This document shows positions 26,045 through 34,137 of a stretch of DNA of 64,000 nucleotides, piece by piece. Each line of letters starts with the position of its first letter. Position 1 is the stretch's first letter. Under the pieces are notes generated by a model that searched no databases, had not been told where the DNA came from, and saw only the letters and a program-made list of their open reading frames with translations. Source of the stretch: Rhodospirillaceae bacterium. GTDB taxonomy: Bacteria > Pseudomonadota > Alphaproteobacteria > UBA8366. The position numbers and the translations under genes were made by a program. The stretch is from positions 288,669-352,668 of the forward strand of contig PBKG01000006.1 of NCBI GenBank assembly GCA_002722095.1, read 5' to 3'.

Positions 26045-26328
26045 CAAGCGTTTTCCAGCCAGTGTTCGTAGAGATCGATGATGGTGGTGTCCTTCACATC
26101 ACCATCGTAGTCGGACCATAGGTCGGTCTGCTGAAAGCGCACGCGGTAAAGCGGCAGTTTGGGTCCGTCCGCCTTTCCGACGGCGAGCTCTTCAGGGTTC
26201 GGAAACATGCCGACGTAGCTTTCCACGACGCCGTTTTTTCCACGCGCATAAAGTGGCGTTCGAATATGCCCGTCGGGATAAGCTTCACGCACTTGCACCG
26301 ATTCACCGATGTTGAACTTTATCGTCAT
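26044..26328 (-). CDS. Small SH3-fold protein like the nitrile hydratase beta subunit C-terminal domain
   Basis: A 94-residue protein matching the barrel domain of nitrile hydratase beta / ScnB subunits: FNIGESVQVREAYPDGHIRTPLYARGKNGVVES, then LPLYRVRFQQTDLW and DTTIIDLYEHWLE. The catalytic alpha subunit of nitrile hydratase is not in the window. Stand-alone copies of this domain occur in proteobacteria without known role. It overlaps by one base with the downstream lipoprotein gene. I infer a binding or scaffold function, not nitrile hydration. Confidence 0.75.
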   Translation of the reverse strand: MTIKFNIGESVQVREAYPDGHIRTPLYARGKNGVVESYVGMFPNPEELAVGKADGPKLPLYRVRFQQTDLWSDYDGDVKDTTIIDLYEHWLENA

Positions 26329-26399
26329 CTTTCGTCACGCAATTGTTTTAGTTCCAAAAACCAGTATGACGCGAGGTCGAACCTTGGCGCAAGTTCGCG

Positions 26400-27023
26400 C
26401 TATTGCAGCGGAATCAGGCAATGGTGATACGCAGGCCGTTGCTTCAGGCGTTCGAACCACGCGAGCAAGTTTTTCATCTCGCCTGCCGGTTCCGGCCGTA
26501 ATTCGATCCAGCGTCGAGCGTGGACCCCGAGCGGAATATCGCCGATGGTAAACGTCGCGCCCGTAACGAAGTCATTCTCCGCCAAATGTTGATCCAACAT
26601 GCCCCACAGCCGGGTTGCTTGTTTTGTACCGAGTGCGACTTCATCCATATTGCGCGTTTCATCGGTTTCCCGCACCAGGTTGCGGAACACCAGCACCATC
26701 GGTGCGGCGACCGTCGTACTGAGCCACTCCATCCATCGATCCGCACTGGCACGGATTTGCGGGTCGTTGGGCCAAATATCCGAGCCGTCGCCATGCTTAT
26801 TGGCGAGATAGCGCACGATCGCATTGGATTCCCAAAGCACGAAACCGTCATCGATGATCGTCGGCACCAGCCCGTTGGGATTCATCGCCAGATAGTCCGG
26901 CTGATCGTTTTTGCCGAAGGCCCCGCCGACATCCTCTCGGTCGTATTCGATTCCGAGTTCGTCACACACCCAGAGCACCTTCATCACGTTGGATGAGGTG
27001 TTGCGTCCGAGAATTTTAAGCAT
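26400..27023 (-). CDS. Glutathione S-transferase family protein (first of two tandem copies)
   Basis: A 207-residue cytosolic glutathione transferase fold. The N-terminal thioredoxin-like domain has GRNTSSNVMKVLWVCDELGIEYDRED, the cis-proline GLVPTIIDDG and the glutathione-binding WESNAIVRYLA. The C-terminal helical domain follows, with the N-capping FTIGDIPLGVHARRWIELRP. The catalytic residue is likely one of the serines in the TSSN stretch. It shares close layout with the next gene, so the two are tandem paralogues. Its substrate is unknown. It lies downstream of polA and the sister gene on the same strand. Confidence 0.9.
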   Translation of the reverse strand: MLKILGRNTSSNVMKVLWVCDELGIEYDREDVGGAFGKNDQPDYLAMNPNGLVPTIIDDGFVLWESNAIVRYLANKHGDGSDIWPNDPQIRASADRWMEWLSTTVAAPMVLVFRNLVRETDETRNMDEVALGTKQATRLWGMLDQHLAENDFVTGATFTIGDIPLGVHARRWIELRPEPAGEMKNLLAWFERLKQRPAYHHCLIPLQ

Positions 27024-27045
27024 TGAGAGTCTCTCCCTGTTTCGG

Positions 27046-27666
27046 TTACGCCAGCGGCTGCATCACATGACGCTTGTAGGCATGACGCTCGGTTAAACGT
27101 TGATACCAAGCGTCCAAGAACGGCATATCGGGCCGTTCGGGCACCATCTCACGATAGCGATAGACCGCACAACCGAGCGGAATATCGCCGATCGTGAAAT
27201 CTTCGCCGGCGATATAATCGTTCAGTTCCAGATGCCGGTCGAGCAGTTGCCACCATTCGCCAATCTCCGCCAGGCCTTTTTCCGCCGCCTTGGCATCGCC
27301 ATCGGGGGAATCGGGCCGGTACCGATTGTGGAAAACCCACCGCAGCCGATATTTGATATTCTGCACCATCCAGTCCATCCACCGGTCCGCATTGGCGCGA
27401 ATTTGCAGATCCTGCGGGTAGAGGGATCCGTTCCCGTATTTGGCACCCAGATAGCGCAGGATGGCATGGGATTCCCATAGCACGAACCCGTCTTCGGCGA
27501 TCACCGGCACCATGCGGTTGGGATTGAGTGCGACGAAGGCAGGGTCGTCCAGGCTCGAGTAACCGAATCCGCATAGCTCGAGCGTATAGTCGAGCCGAAG
27601 CTCGTCCAGGCACCACAATACCTTGATCGAGTTGAGCGAAGTCGGCCGGCCCCAAATCCTGATCAT
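27046..27666 (-). CDS. Glutathione S-transferase family protein (second tandem copy)
   Basis: A 206-residue glutathione transferase closely parallel to its downstream neighbour: GRPTSLNSIKVLWCLDELRLDYTLE, NRMVPVIAEDGFVLWESHAILRYLGA, and FTIGDIPLGCAVYRYREMVPERPDM. Both share the IRANADRWMDWM-type linker (IRASADRWMEWL in the copy), evidence of a duplication. The start lies six bases from the polA stop, so it is probably expressed with polA. A detoxifying or reductase role is inferred from the family only. Confidence 0.9.
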   Translation of the reverse strand: MIRIWGRPTSLNSIKVLWCLDELRLDYTLELCGFGYSSLDDPAFVALNPNRMVPVIAEDGFVLWESHAILRYLGAKYGNGSLYPQDLQIRANADRWMDWMVQNIKYRLRWVFHNRYRPDSPDGDAKAAEKGLAEIGEWWQLLDRHLELNDYIAGEDFTIGDIPLGCAVYRYREMVPERPDMPFLDAWYQRLTERHAYKRHVMQPLA

Positions 27667-27671
27667 ACCGG

Positions 27672-30440
27672 TCAGTGGGCCTCGTCCCAGTTCGCGCCGA
27701 TGCCGGCTTCGACCTCGAGCGGCACACTCATATTTGCCGCCGGTCCGACCGCACCTGCCATGACGGCGGATATCGTTTCGATGACGCCATCGACCTCCTT
27801 GGTCGGTACTTCGAACAAGAGCTCGTCATGCACCTGCAACAGCATCTCGGCTTTGAACTTATGCTGCTTGAGTGCTGCGGGCACCCGTATCATGGCACGC
27901 TTGATTATGTCGGCGGCGGTCCCCTGGATGGGTGCATTGATAGCCTGGCGTTCCGCATAGTTACGCCGCATATGGTTCTTGTCGTTGATACCCGGTAGAT
28001 GGATTCGCCGGCCGAATAAAGTTTCGACAATACCGGTCTTGCGGCATTCGCTCTTCAACTCTTCCATATAATCCTTGATGCCGGGATAGCGTTCGAAATA
28101 AGCCTCGATATAGGCTTTCGCCTCTTTCTGTTCGATACCAAGCTGGCGCGCCAGCCCGAACGCGCTGATACCGTAAATGATACCGAAATTTATCGCCTTG
28201 GCCTGGCGCCGCACCAGCGGGTCCATTCCTTCGACCGGAACGTCGAACACCTGCGAGGCGGTTATGGCGTGGATATCGGCGCCGTCATGGAAAGCCTGGA
28301 TCAAGGCGTCGATACCCGCCATATGGGCGACGACGCGAAGCTCGATTTGCGAATAGTCGAGCGAAACCAGCTTACAACCCTTTTTGGGCACGAAAGCCTG
28401 ACGAATTTTACGGCCCTCTTCGGTACGCACGGGAATGTTCTGCAAATTTGGATCGGTGGAGGCGAGGCGGCCGGTCTGCGCGCCGGCCATTGCATAGGAG
28501 GTGTGTATGCGACCGGTTTCCGCATTGACGTCCTCAACCAGTGAATCCGTATAAGTGCTCTTCAGCTTGGAGAGCTGGCGCCAATCGAGGACCCGCGTCG
28601 GCAGTTCATGACCGTCGGCCGCCAAGTCCTCGAGGACTTTGGCATCGGTCTGATAAGCCCCGGTTTTTGTCTTTTTCGCACCGGGCAACCCCAGTTTATC
28701 GAAGAGGATTTCACCGAGTTGTTTCGGCGAGCCGACATTGAAATCTTCGCCGGCGAGCTTTTTAATTTCATCTTCGAGCCCGCCCAACCGCTGCGCAAAG
28801 TCGCGGCTTAAGCCCCGCAACATTTCCGGGTCAACACGTATCCCTGTTTTTTCCATGCCCGTCAGCACGGGAATGAGAGGTCGCTCGATAGTCTCGTAAA
28901 CGGAGACCATGCGTTCTTCCAGCAAGCGCGGTTTCAGCAGACGATGAAGCCTGAGCGTGATATCCGCATCCTCCGCCGCGTAGTCGCATGCTTTTTCCAG
29001 CGGCACATAGTCGAAAGTCACCTGTTTTTTACCGGTGCCGACCAGGTCCTTGTACTTGATCGTTTGCAGACCGAGATGACGATCGGCGAGATCGTCCATA
29101 CCGTGTTTCCCTGCGCCCCCTTCCAGAACGAAAGAGCACAGCATGGTGTCATCGACCGGCCCGACGTCGATCCCGTACCGGGAAAATACCAGAGTGTCGT
29201 ATTTGATATTTTGCCCGATCTTGAGGACCGAAGGGTCTTCCAGCATAGGCTGCAACAGATCGAGCGCTTTTTTACGGGAGATTTGCTTGGGGGCTGGTGC
29301 GTCCTTGTCGTCGTCTCCGCCGCCGTCTGTCTCTCCCAAGTCGAGGCTGCCCTGCGCGCCATTCGTCTTGTGGGCGACGGGGATGTAACACGCCTTGCCA
29401 GGCTCGACCGACAGCGAAATGCCGACCAGCTCCGCCGCCATCGCATCGAGGGACGTGGTCTCGGTGTCGACAGCGACCGTACCTTTCGCGACTGCCCGGT
29501 CGATCCACCCTTGCAGCACCTTCACGTCTTGCACCAGTTCGTATTCGACGTCTTTGGGGGCCGCTTCTTCCTCAGCCTGCCCACCGGCCGCATCGGGCGC
29601 CAGTCTGGTGATAATGGAGTTAAACCCCTGCTCGCCGAGGAATTCGACGGCTCGATCCAGATCGAGTTCCTTACGCACGAACTCAGACAGTTCCGCCGTG
29701 ACCGGAACATCCTGCTTGAGCTCGACCAATTGACGAGAGATGCGTGCCTGATCGGCAAATTCGATCAGGTTTTCGCGTCGCTTGTTTTGTTTGATCTCGC
29801 TTGCCCGCTCGAGCAACGTGTCCAAATCGCCGTATTCGTTGATCAGCAAAGCAGCGGTTTTAACACCGATGCCCGGGACGCCCGGCACGTTGTCGACGGA
29901 ATCGCCTGCCAACGCCTGTACTTCGACCACTTTTTCCGGCCCCACCCCGAACCGCTCGACCACCTCGTCCGGGCCGATAATGCGGTTTTTCATCGAATCG
30001 AGCATCGACACCTTATCGCCTACAAGCTGCATCAGATCCTTATCCGAAGACACGATGGTGACTTTCGCCCCAGCCTCGGCACCGAGCCGCGCGTAGGTCG
30101 CGATGATATCGTCCGCCTCGAAACCTTGCATTTCGATGGCGGGCAAGCCGAATGCTTCCGCCGCTTCCTTGACCAACGAAAATTGAGGAATCAACTCGTC
30201 CGGCGGTGGTGGGCGATGCGCCTTATAGTCGGGATAGATATCGTTACGGAAGGTTTTGCGGGCAGCATCGAAAATTACCGCGATGTGGTCCGCGCCACTA
30301 TCCTCGACCAATTTCAGCAGCATCTGGGTAAACCCATAAACCGCGTTGACAGGCGTGCCGTCGGGCCGTGTCAGTGGGCGAACCGCGTGAAATGCGCGAA
30401 ATAAGAAACTCGATCCATCGACCAAATAAAGATGTTTCAT
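27672..30440 (-). CDS. polA: DNA polymerase I
   Basis: PolA fills gaps after excision repair and removes Okazaki primers. The 922-residue protein has all three domains. The 5'-3' exonuclease is at ~1-290, with LYLVDGSSFLFRAFHA, FEADDIIATYARLG and the GVPGIGVKTAALL helix-hairpin-helix. A 3'-5' exonuclease with intact acidic residues follows (VAVDTETTSLD, GQNIKYDTLVF, YAAEDADITLRL). The polymerase has LVSLDYSQIELRVVAHMAG, RRQAKAINFGIIYGISAFG and LLQVHDELLFEV. So proofreading appears functional, unlike in some PolA lineages. ATG 30440 follows a GGGGAG ribosome site; the frame opens slightly further to 30455. Confidence 0.98.
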   Translation of the reverse strand: MKHLYLVDGSSFLFRAFHAVRPLTRPDGTPVNAVYGFTQMLLKLVEDSGADHIAVIFDAARKTFRNDIYPDYKAHRPPPPDELIPQFSLVKEAAEAFGLPAIEMQGFEADDIIATYARLGAEAGAKVTIVSSDKDLMQLVGDKVSMLDSMKNRIIGPDEVVERFGVGPEKVVEVQALAGDSVDNVPGVPGIGVKTAALLINEYGDLDTLLERASEIKQNKRRENLIEFADQARISRQLVELKQDVPVTAELSEFVRKELDLDRAVEFLGEQGFNSIITRLAPDAAGGQAEEEAAPKDVEYELVQDVKVLQGWIDRAVAKGTVAVDTETTSLDAMAAELVGISLSVEPGKACYIPVAHKTNGAQGSLDLGETDGGGDDDKDAPAPKQISRKKALDLLQPMLEDPSVLKIGQNIKYDTLVFSRYGIDVGPVDDTMLCSFVLEGGAGKHGMDDLADRHLGLQTIKYKDLVGTGKKQVTFDYVPLEKACDYAAEDADITLRLHRLLKPRLLEERMVSVYETIERPLIPVLTGMEKTGIRVDPEMLRGLSRDFAQRLGGLEDEIKKLAGEDFNVGSPKQLGEILFDKLGLPGAKKTKTGAYQTDAKVLEDLAADGHELPTRVLDWRQLSKLKSTYTDSLVEDVNAETGRIHTSYAMAGAQTGRLASTDPNLQNIPVRTEEGRKIRQAFVPKKGCKLVSLDYSQIELRVVAHMAGIDALIQAFHDGADIHAITASQVFDVPVEGMDPLVRRQAKAINFGIIYGISAFGLARQLGIEQKEAKAYIEAYFERYPGIKDYMEELKSECRKTGIVETLFGRRIHLPGINDKNHMRRNYAERQAINAPIQGTAADIIKRAMIRVPAALKQHKFKAEMLLQVHDELLFEVPTKEVDGVIETISAVMAGAVGPAANMSVPLEVEAGIGANWDEAH

Positions 30441-30541
30441 GCCCCGTCTCCCCAACGTCGGCGGTTTGCCTGCCGTCGGTCAGAGTGCCGGATGATGTGC
30501 TGAATCGCAACATCGACAGTAGCTAAGAAAGAAATTTTCAA

Positions 30542-30733
30542 TCAATGGCCGGCTGGTGCCACAGCCCCTTCTTGGAGTCGAAACTGACGTCCGCAATAGG
30601 GACAGTCGACTTCATCTTTCTCACCCATGTTGAGGAAAACCCTTGGATGACCTGCCGCGCCGCCACCACCGTCGCAGCTCACCTCCCGGCTGGTCACTTC
30701 AATTTCTTCAGGTGGTTTCATGTCGTTCGTCAT
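30542..30733 (-). CDS. Small CHCC zinc-finger protein (NDUFS6-like)
   Basis: A 63-residue protein with one predicted zinc site, VSCDGGG...GHPRVFLNM...DCPYCGRQF, giving the C-x8-H-x-C-x2-C type pattern of the zinc-finger CHCC family. That family includes the NDUFS6/13 kDa accessory subunit of alphaproteobacterial and mitochondrial complex I. No nuo genes are nearby, so a complex I role is family knowledge plus inference. ATG 30733 (MTNDMKPPEE) is chosen; the frame opens further upstream to 30820 without resemblance to the family. It is upstream of polA on the same strand with about 100 bases between. Confidence 0.75.
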   Translation of the reverse strand: MTNDMKPPEEIEVTSREVSCDGGGGAAGHPRVFLNMGEKDEVDCPYCGRQFRLQEGAVAPAGH

Positions 30734-30845
30734 TCCCTCTCGATGACCGAAAACCTCGCCGGTTGACCGGCTATAAGCGCGGATGATAGCGAATGCCGAG
30801 CGACAATCAATCTTTGACACACACTCGATTTAAGGGCCAGCGCCC

Positions 30846-31808
30846 ATGCCACCGCCATTCGCCGTCGAAGTGACACAATTGGGGAAGACCTATTCCGGCT
30901 CGAAACGCCGGCCGCCGGTCACCGCCCTCGATGCGGTTGATCTCAGCGTGCCAAGCGGTTCCTTGTTCGCGTTGCTCGGGCCCAACGGTGCCGGCAAGTC
31001 GACTTTGATCAATATCCTTGGCGGGCTGGTGATGAAAAGCTCCGGCAATGCTCGAATTTGGGATATCGATATCGACGAAAAGCCACGCGACGCCCGTGCC
31101 GCCATCGGTATCGTTCCTCAAGAGCTCAACCTGGATGCCTTCTTCACCCCGCGCGAATATCTCGAAATGCAGGCAGGGTTATATGGCGTACCTCCGGCTG
31201 AAACAAACACCGATGAAATTCTCGAAAGAGTAGGGCTTAGTAAGGTCGCCGATTCCTATGCCCGCGCGCTCTCGGGCGGTATGCGTCGACGCTTGTTGAT
31301 CGCAAAGGCCATGGTGCACGATCCACCGGTGCTGGTTCTCGACGAACCTACCGCCGGGGTCGATATCGAGCTTCGCGAACAACTGTGGGACAATATTCGC
31401 ACGCTCAATGACGGCGGCGTAACGGTCCTGCTAACGACGCATTATTTGGAAGAAGCCGAAGCGCTCTGCGACCGCATCGCGATCATAAATCATGGCAAGC
31501 TAGTCGCTTGCGAGAAAAAGGAGACGTTGCTTAGCCGGATTGACGGAAAGACCTTGCTGATAACCTTAGAGCAACCACTTACCGAAATACCGGACACCCT
31601 GGCCGCATTTTCCGCCGAATTGACGGATACGGGCGCGGTGGCAATCCACTATCAGAAGGGCTCGACGCGGGCCGACGAGATTCTCGAATGTTTTCGCCGC
31701 GCAAATTTGACCATCATCGATATCAAAAGCGACGAGACCGACCTCGCCGATATATTTATCCAGCTCACGCGCGATGAATCAGCCGTGGCCGAAAACGGGC
31801 TTGCATAA
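30846..31808 (+). CDS. ABC transporter ATP-binding protein (YadG/DrrA-like), no adjacent permease
   Basis: A 320-residue ABC ATPase of the ABC-2 export type: Walker A LLGPNGAGKSTLINIL, Q-loop IGIVPQELNLD, signature LSGGMRRRLLIAKA, Walker B VLVLDEPTAGVD and the switch histidine TTHYLEEAE. The ~80-residue C-terminal extension is typical of DrrA/YadG proteins. Normally the membrane permease gene follows at once; here the next gene is a lipoprotein hydrolase. The partner must be encoded elsewhere or this ATPase shares another permease. It is divergent from the zinc-finger/polA genes. Confidence 0.9.
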   Translation: MPPPFAVEVTQLGKTYSGSKRRPPVTALDAVDLSVPSGSLFALLGPNGAGKSTLINILGGLVMKSSGNARIWDIDIDEKPRDARAAIGIVPQELNLDAFFTPREYLEMQAGLYGVPPAETNTDEILERVGLSKVADSYARALSGGMRRRLLIAKAMVHDPPVLVLDEPTAGVDIELREQLWDNIRTLNDGGVTVLLTTHYLEEAEALCDRIAIINHGKLVACEKKETLLSRIDGKTLLITLEQPLTEIPDTLAAFSAELTDTGAVAIHYQKGSTRADEILECFRRANLTIIDIKSDETDLADIFIQLTRDESAVAENGLA

Positions 31809-31818
31809 GATCAAGTAT

Positions 31819-32841
31819 ATGAGGTTGGAGGCGGCGATATTGATCGGTGTGGTGCTGGTAGTCAGCGCGTGCTCGCCTCGAATACTCACCCCTGGCGCTG
31901 CGACACAACCGGCAAGCCTCGAAGATGACCGCTTCATCATGGCCGATGGCGCGCCATTGCCCCTCCGCCGCTGGTCACCCAAAGGCAAGCCGGACGCAGT
32001 CATCCTCGCACTACACGGCTTCAACGACTATTCGAAAGCGTTCGAGAAACCAGCGACTTTTTGGGCCATGCATGGGCTCCTGACCTACGCCTATGATCAA
32101 CGAGGATTCGGCGACGGACCTGCGCCCAGCCGTTGACACGGAGCAACCACGCTTACTGCCGATCTCGCGAGGGTGAGCAAATTGATCAGAGCGCGCCACC
32201 CGAATCTCCCACTCTTCCTGCTCGGCGAGAGCATGGGCGGGGCCGTAATCATGGCTGCAACTGCCAACCGCGATTTAGCCGAGCATGACGGGATTATTTT
32301 GTCCGCGCCCGCAGTCTGGGCGCGTCAAGTAATGCCTGGATGGCAACGGGCGGCACTTTGGTTACTCTCGCATACTGCCCCGGGCCTCCGGGTCAGCGGT
32401 GGGGGCTTGGGACGCAAGCCATCGGATAATCTCAACATGCTGCGCGCCCTGTCGCGCGACCCGAAGGTCATCAAACGTACCCGGATCGATGCGGTTTTCG
32501 GTTTGGTCAATCTTATGGACATGGCTTTAGCCGCCGCCAGCGGTCTCTCCGGGCCGGCATTGATTCTCTATGGCAAACGCGAGGATATCATCCCCGACAA
32601 AGCCCGCTTGGCGCTGGAAAAGAAGCTGCCAGGCAAGAGTTGCGACATAAAGATTAAGGAATATCAAAGCGGCTACCACATGCTGCTACGAGATTTGAAG
32701 GCCAAGCTGGTCTGGACCGATATTGTCGACTGGACTGCCAACCTCAAAGAACCACCGCTGTTTGCATCAAACGCGGAGCGGGTTGCGGCCAGCGATGGAC
32801 AGCCACAGAATGAACTGGCATGCGAGCCCGCCTTGCCGTAG
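31819..32841 (+). pseudogene. Alpha/beta hydrolase lipoprotein (monoacylglycerol lipase-like), interrupted by one in-frame TGA
   Basis: Two open stretches in the same frame form one gene split by a single TGA at 32134-32136 (codon 106). The first part has a lipoprotein signal (VVLVVSAC, Cys18) and the lipase start AVILALHGFNDYSKAF and TYAYDQRGFGDGPAPSR. The second carries the nucleophile elbow LLGESMGGAV (Ser138), the acid in YGKREDIIPDKA and the histidine in SGYHMLLRDL. Relatives place a tryptophan about where the TGA stands, so TGG to TGA is the simplest change. The catalytic triad is intact beyond the stop, which suggests a recent mutation, a strain polymorphism or a sequencing error. It follows the ABC ATPase gene by 10 bases. 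Confidence 0.85.
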
Positions 32842-32859
32842 ATTTCCGCCCGCAACGAA

Positions 32860-32936
32860 GCGCCCGTAGCTCAGCTGGATAGAGCGACGCCCTCCGGAGG
32901 CGTAGGTCAGGGGTTCGAATCCTCTCGGGCGCGCCA
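32860..32936 (+). tRNA. tRNA-Arg, anticodon CCG
   Basis: A 77-base cloverleaf with encoded CCA. Acceptor arms GCGCCCG/CGGGCGC pair fully. The D arm is GCTC...GAGC, the anticodon stem ACGCC/GGCGT carries loop CTCCGGA giving anticodon CCG, and the T arm AGGGG-TTCGAAT-CCTCT is canonical. It reads CGG arginine codons. Confidence 0.97.
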
Positions 32937-33080
32937 TTTCACCCCACCAATCCAGTTTAGGACCTTACAAACTGGTGCAAATTGACACGTTGACGGCTTG
33001 GGTAGGGGCCTTGTAATGAATCGGCAACGAACGGGCGTTTTTACCCGCACACCAAATGGGCAATATCGAAAGCGGCTACC

Positions 33081-33599
33081 ATGAAACTCAATATCGGCGG
33101 GGCAACACCCGCAACCGGCTGGAAGACAATGCATCCGAGCGACACCGTCGAGGCCGATTACAAAGGCGATTTCGGTGATCTCGGCCAGTTCGAAGACGGT
33201 TCGGTCGACACCATCTATAGCTGCCACCTATTGCAACGGTTGGGCTACAAGGAAGAAATGCCCCAAGCGCTTGGCGAATGCCTGCGGGTGCTGAAGCCCG
33301 GCGGCGAGCTGATGGTCAGCGTGCCGGATATGGCCGCACTTTGCGTACTCTTCGTTCATGAAAAGATTACGCCCGATCACCAGTGGCACCTGATGCGCAT
33401 CTTGTTCGGCGGCGAGGTGGATGACGACGACTACAATGCCACCGGCTTCACCGCAGATTTTCTTGGTAGTTTTCTATCCGAAGCCGGCTTCGAAGATATC
33501 AAATGTGTCGAGGATTTCGGCCTGTTCGAAGATGCGAGCCTGGAAAAGCTGAACAATATTCCTGTCAGCTTAAACATGAAGGCCGCTAAGCCCGCATAA
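33081..33599 (+). CDS. Predicted SAM-dependent methyltransferase
   Basis: A 172-residue protein with a compact methyltransferase fold. MKLNIGGATPATGWKTM matches the LNIG(G/S)G motif I variant seen in small methyltransferases linked to surface polysaccharides; the LGECLRVLKPGGELMVSVPDM segment is the late strand/helix motif of the class. The N-terminal glycine loop is short and partly diverged. The substrate cannot be told. It stands alone between the tRNA gene and mmcB; no operon partner is obvious. Confidence 0.75.
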   Translation: MKLNIGGATPATGWKTMHPSDTVEADYKGDFGDLGQFEDGSVDTIYSCHLLQRLGYKEEMPQALGECLRVLKPGGELMVSVPDMAALCVLFVHEKITPDHQWHLMRILFGGEVDDDDYNATGFTADFLGSFLSEAGFEDIKCVEDFGLFEDASLEKLNNIPVSLNMKAAKPA

Positions 33600-33672
33600 G
33601 CTCTGAATTCCGCCGCTGCGGGACGCACATAAGCCGCTTTATATTCTTGTTTTGTTCTGATACCGTCGCGCG

Positions 33673-34131
33673 ATGCCCGATGATGCGACAAGTTATGAAC
33701 TCGACAAAGTAGCCGCCGGATTGGCGCGCGGACTATCGCGATATTTTGGCGATCTTGGCCAAGTTTGTCTGACCGAGTTCCGGCTCAAAAACCGACGGCG
33801 AGCGGACGTAATTGCGTTGGATCGAAACGGTGATTTCACCATCGTCGAAATCAAATCGAGCCGCGCAGATTTCATGACCGATCATAAATGGCAGGAATAT
33901 CTGGAGTACTGCGACCGTTTCTATTTCGCGGTCGACGAAAATTTTCCCGCCGAACTGATCCCCGACAGTTGCGGGCTGATCATCGCTGATCGTTTTGGCG
34001 CAGCGGTAGTCCGTGAAAGTAGCCACACACAGCTTCACGCATCGCGGCGAAAGGCACTTAGTTTGCGCTTTGCCCGCACAGCGACGCGGCGTTTGATGGA
34101 TTTGACCGATCCCGGTCCGGCGGGACTTTAA
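33673..34131 (+). CDS. mmcB: MmcB family DNA repair protein
   Basis: A 152-residue protein of the MmcB (formerly DUF1052) family, known in Caulobacter as an SOS-independent mitomycin C-resistance factor. It has a PD-(D/E)XK-like nuclease core: VCLTEFRLKNRRRADVIALD followed by FTIVEIKSSRADFMTDHKWQEYLEYCDRFYFAV, where the Asp and the E-x-K are visible. The family is largely confined to alphaproteobacteria. It ends six bases before the convergent end of hldE. A role in DNA damage repair follows from the family, not from context. Confidence 0.92.
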   Translation: MPDDATSYELDKVAAGLARGLSRYFGDLGQVCLTEFRLKNRRRADVIALDRNGDFTIVEIKSSRADFMTDHKWQEYLEYCDRFYFAVDENFPAELIPDSCGLIIADRFGAAVVRESSHTQLHASRRKALSLRFARTATRRLMDLTDPGPAGL

Positions 34132-34137
34132 TTTCGC

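Noticed and set aside
28944..30404. Long 486-codon open frame on the plus strand
   Set aside because: It is the antisense shadow of polA. The peptide has no recognisable fold, and polA on the other strand has every expected motif.
32134..32240. Selenocysteine or programmed read-through at the lipase TGA
   Set aside because: I see no obvious selenocysteine-insertion hairpin in the following bases and alpha/beta hydrolases place tryptophan, not cysteine, here. A nonsense change or sequence error is simpler.
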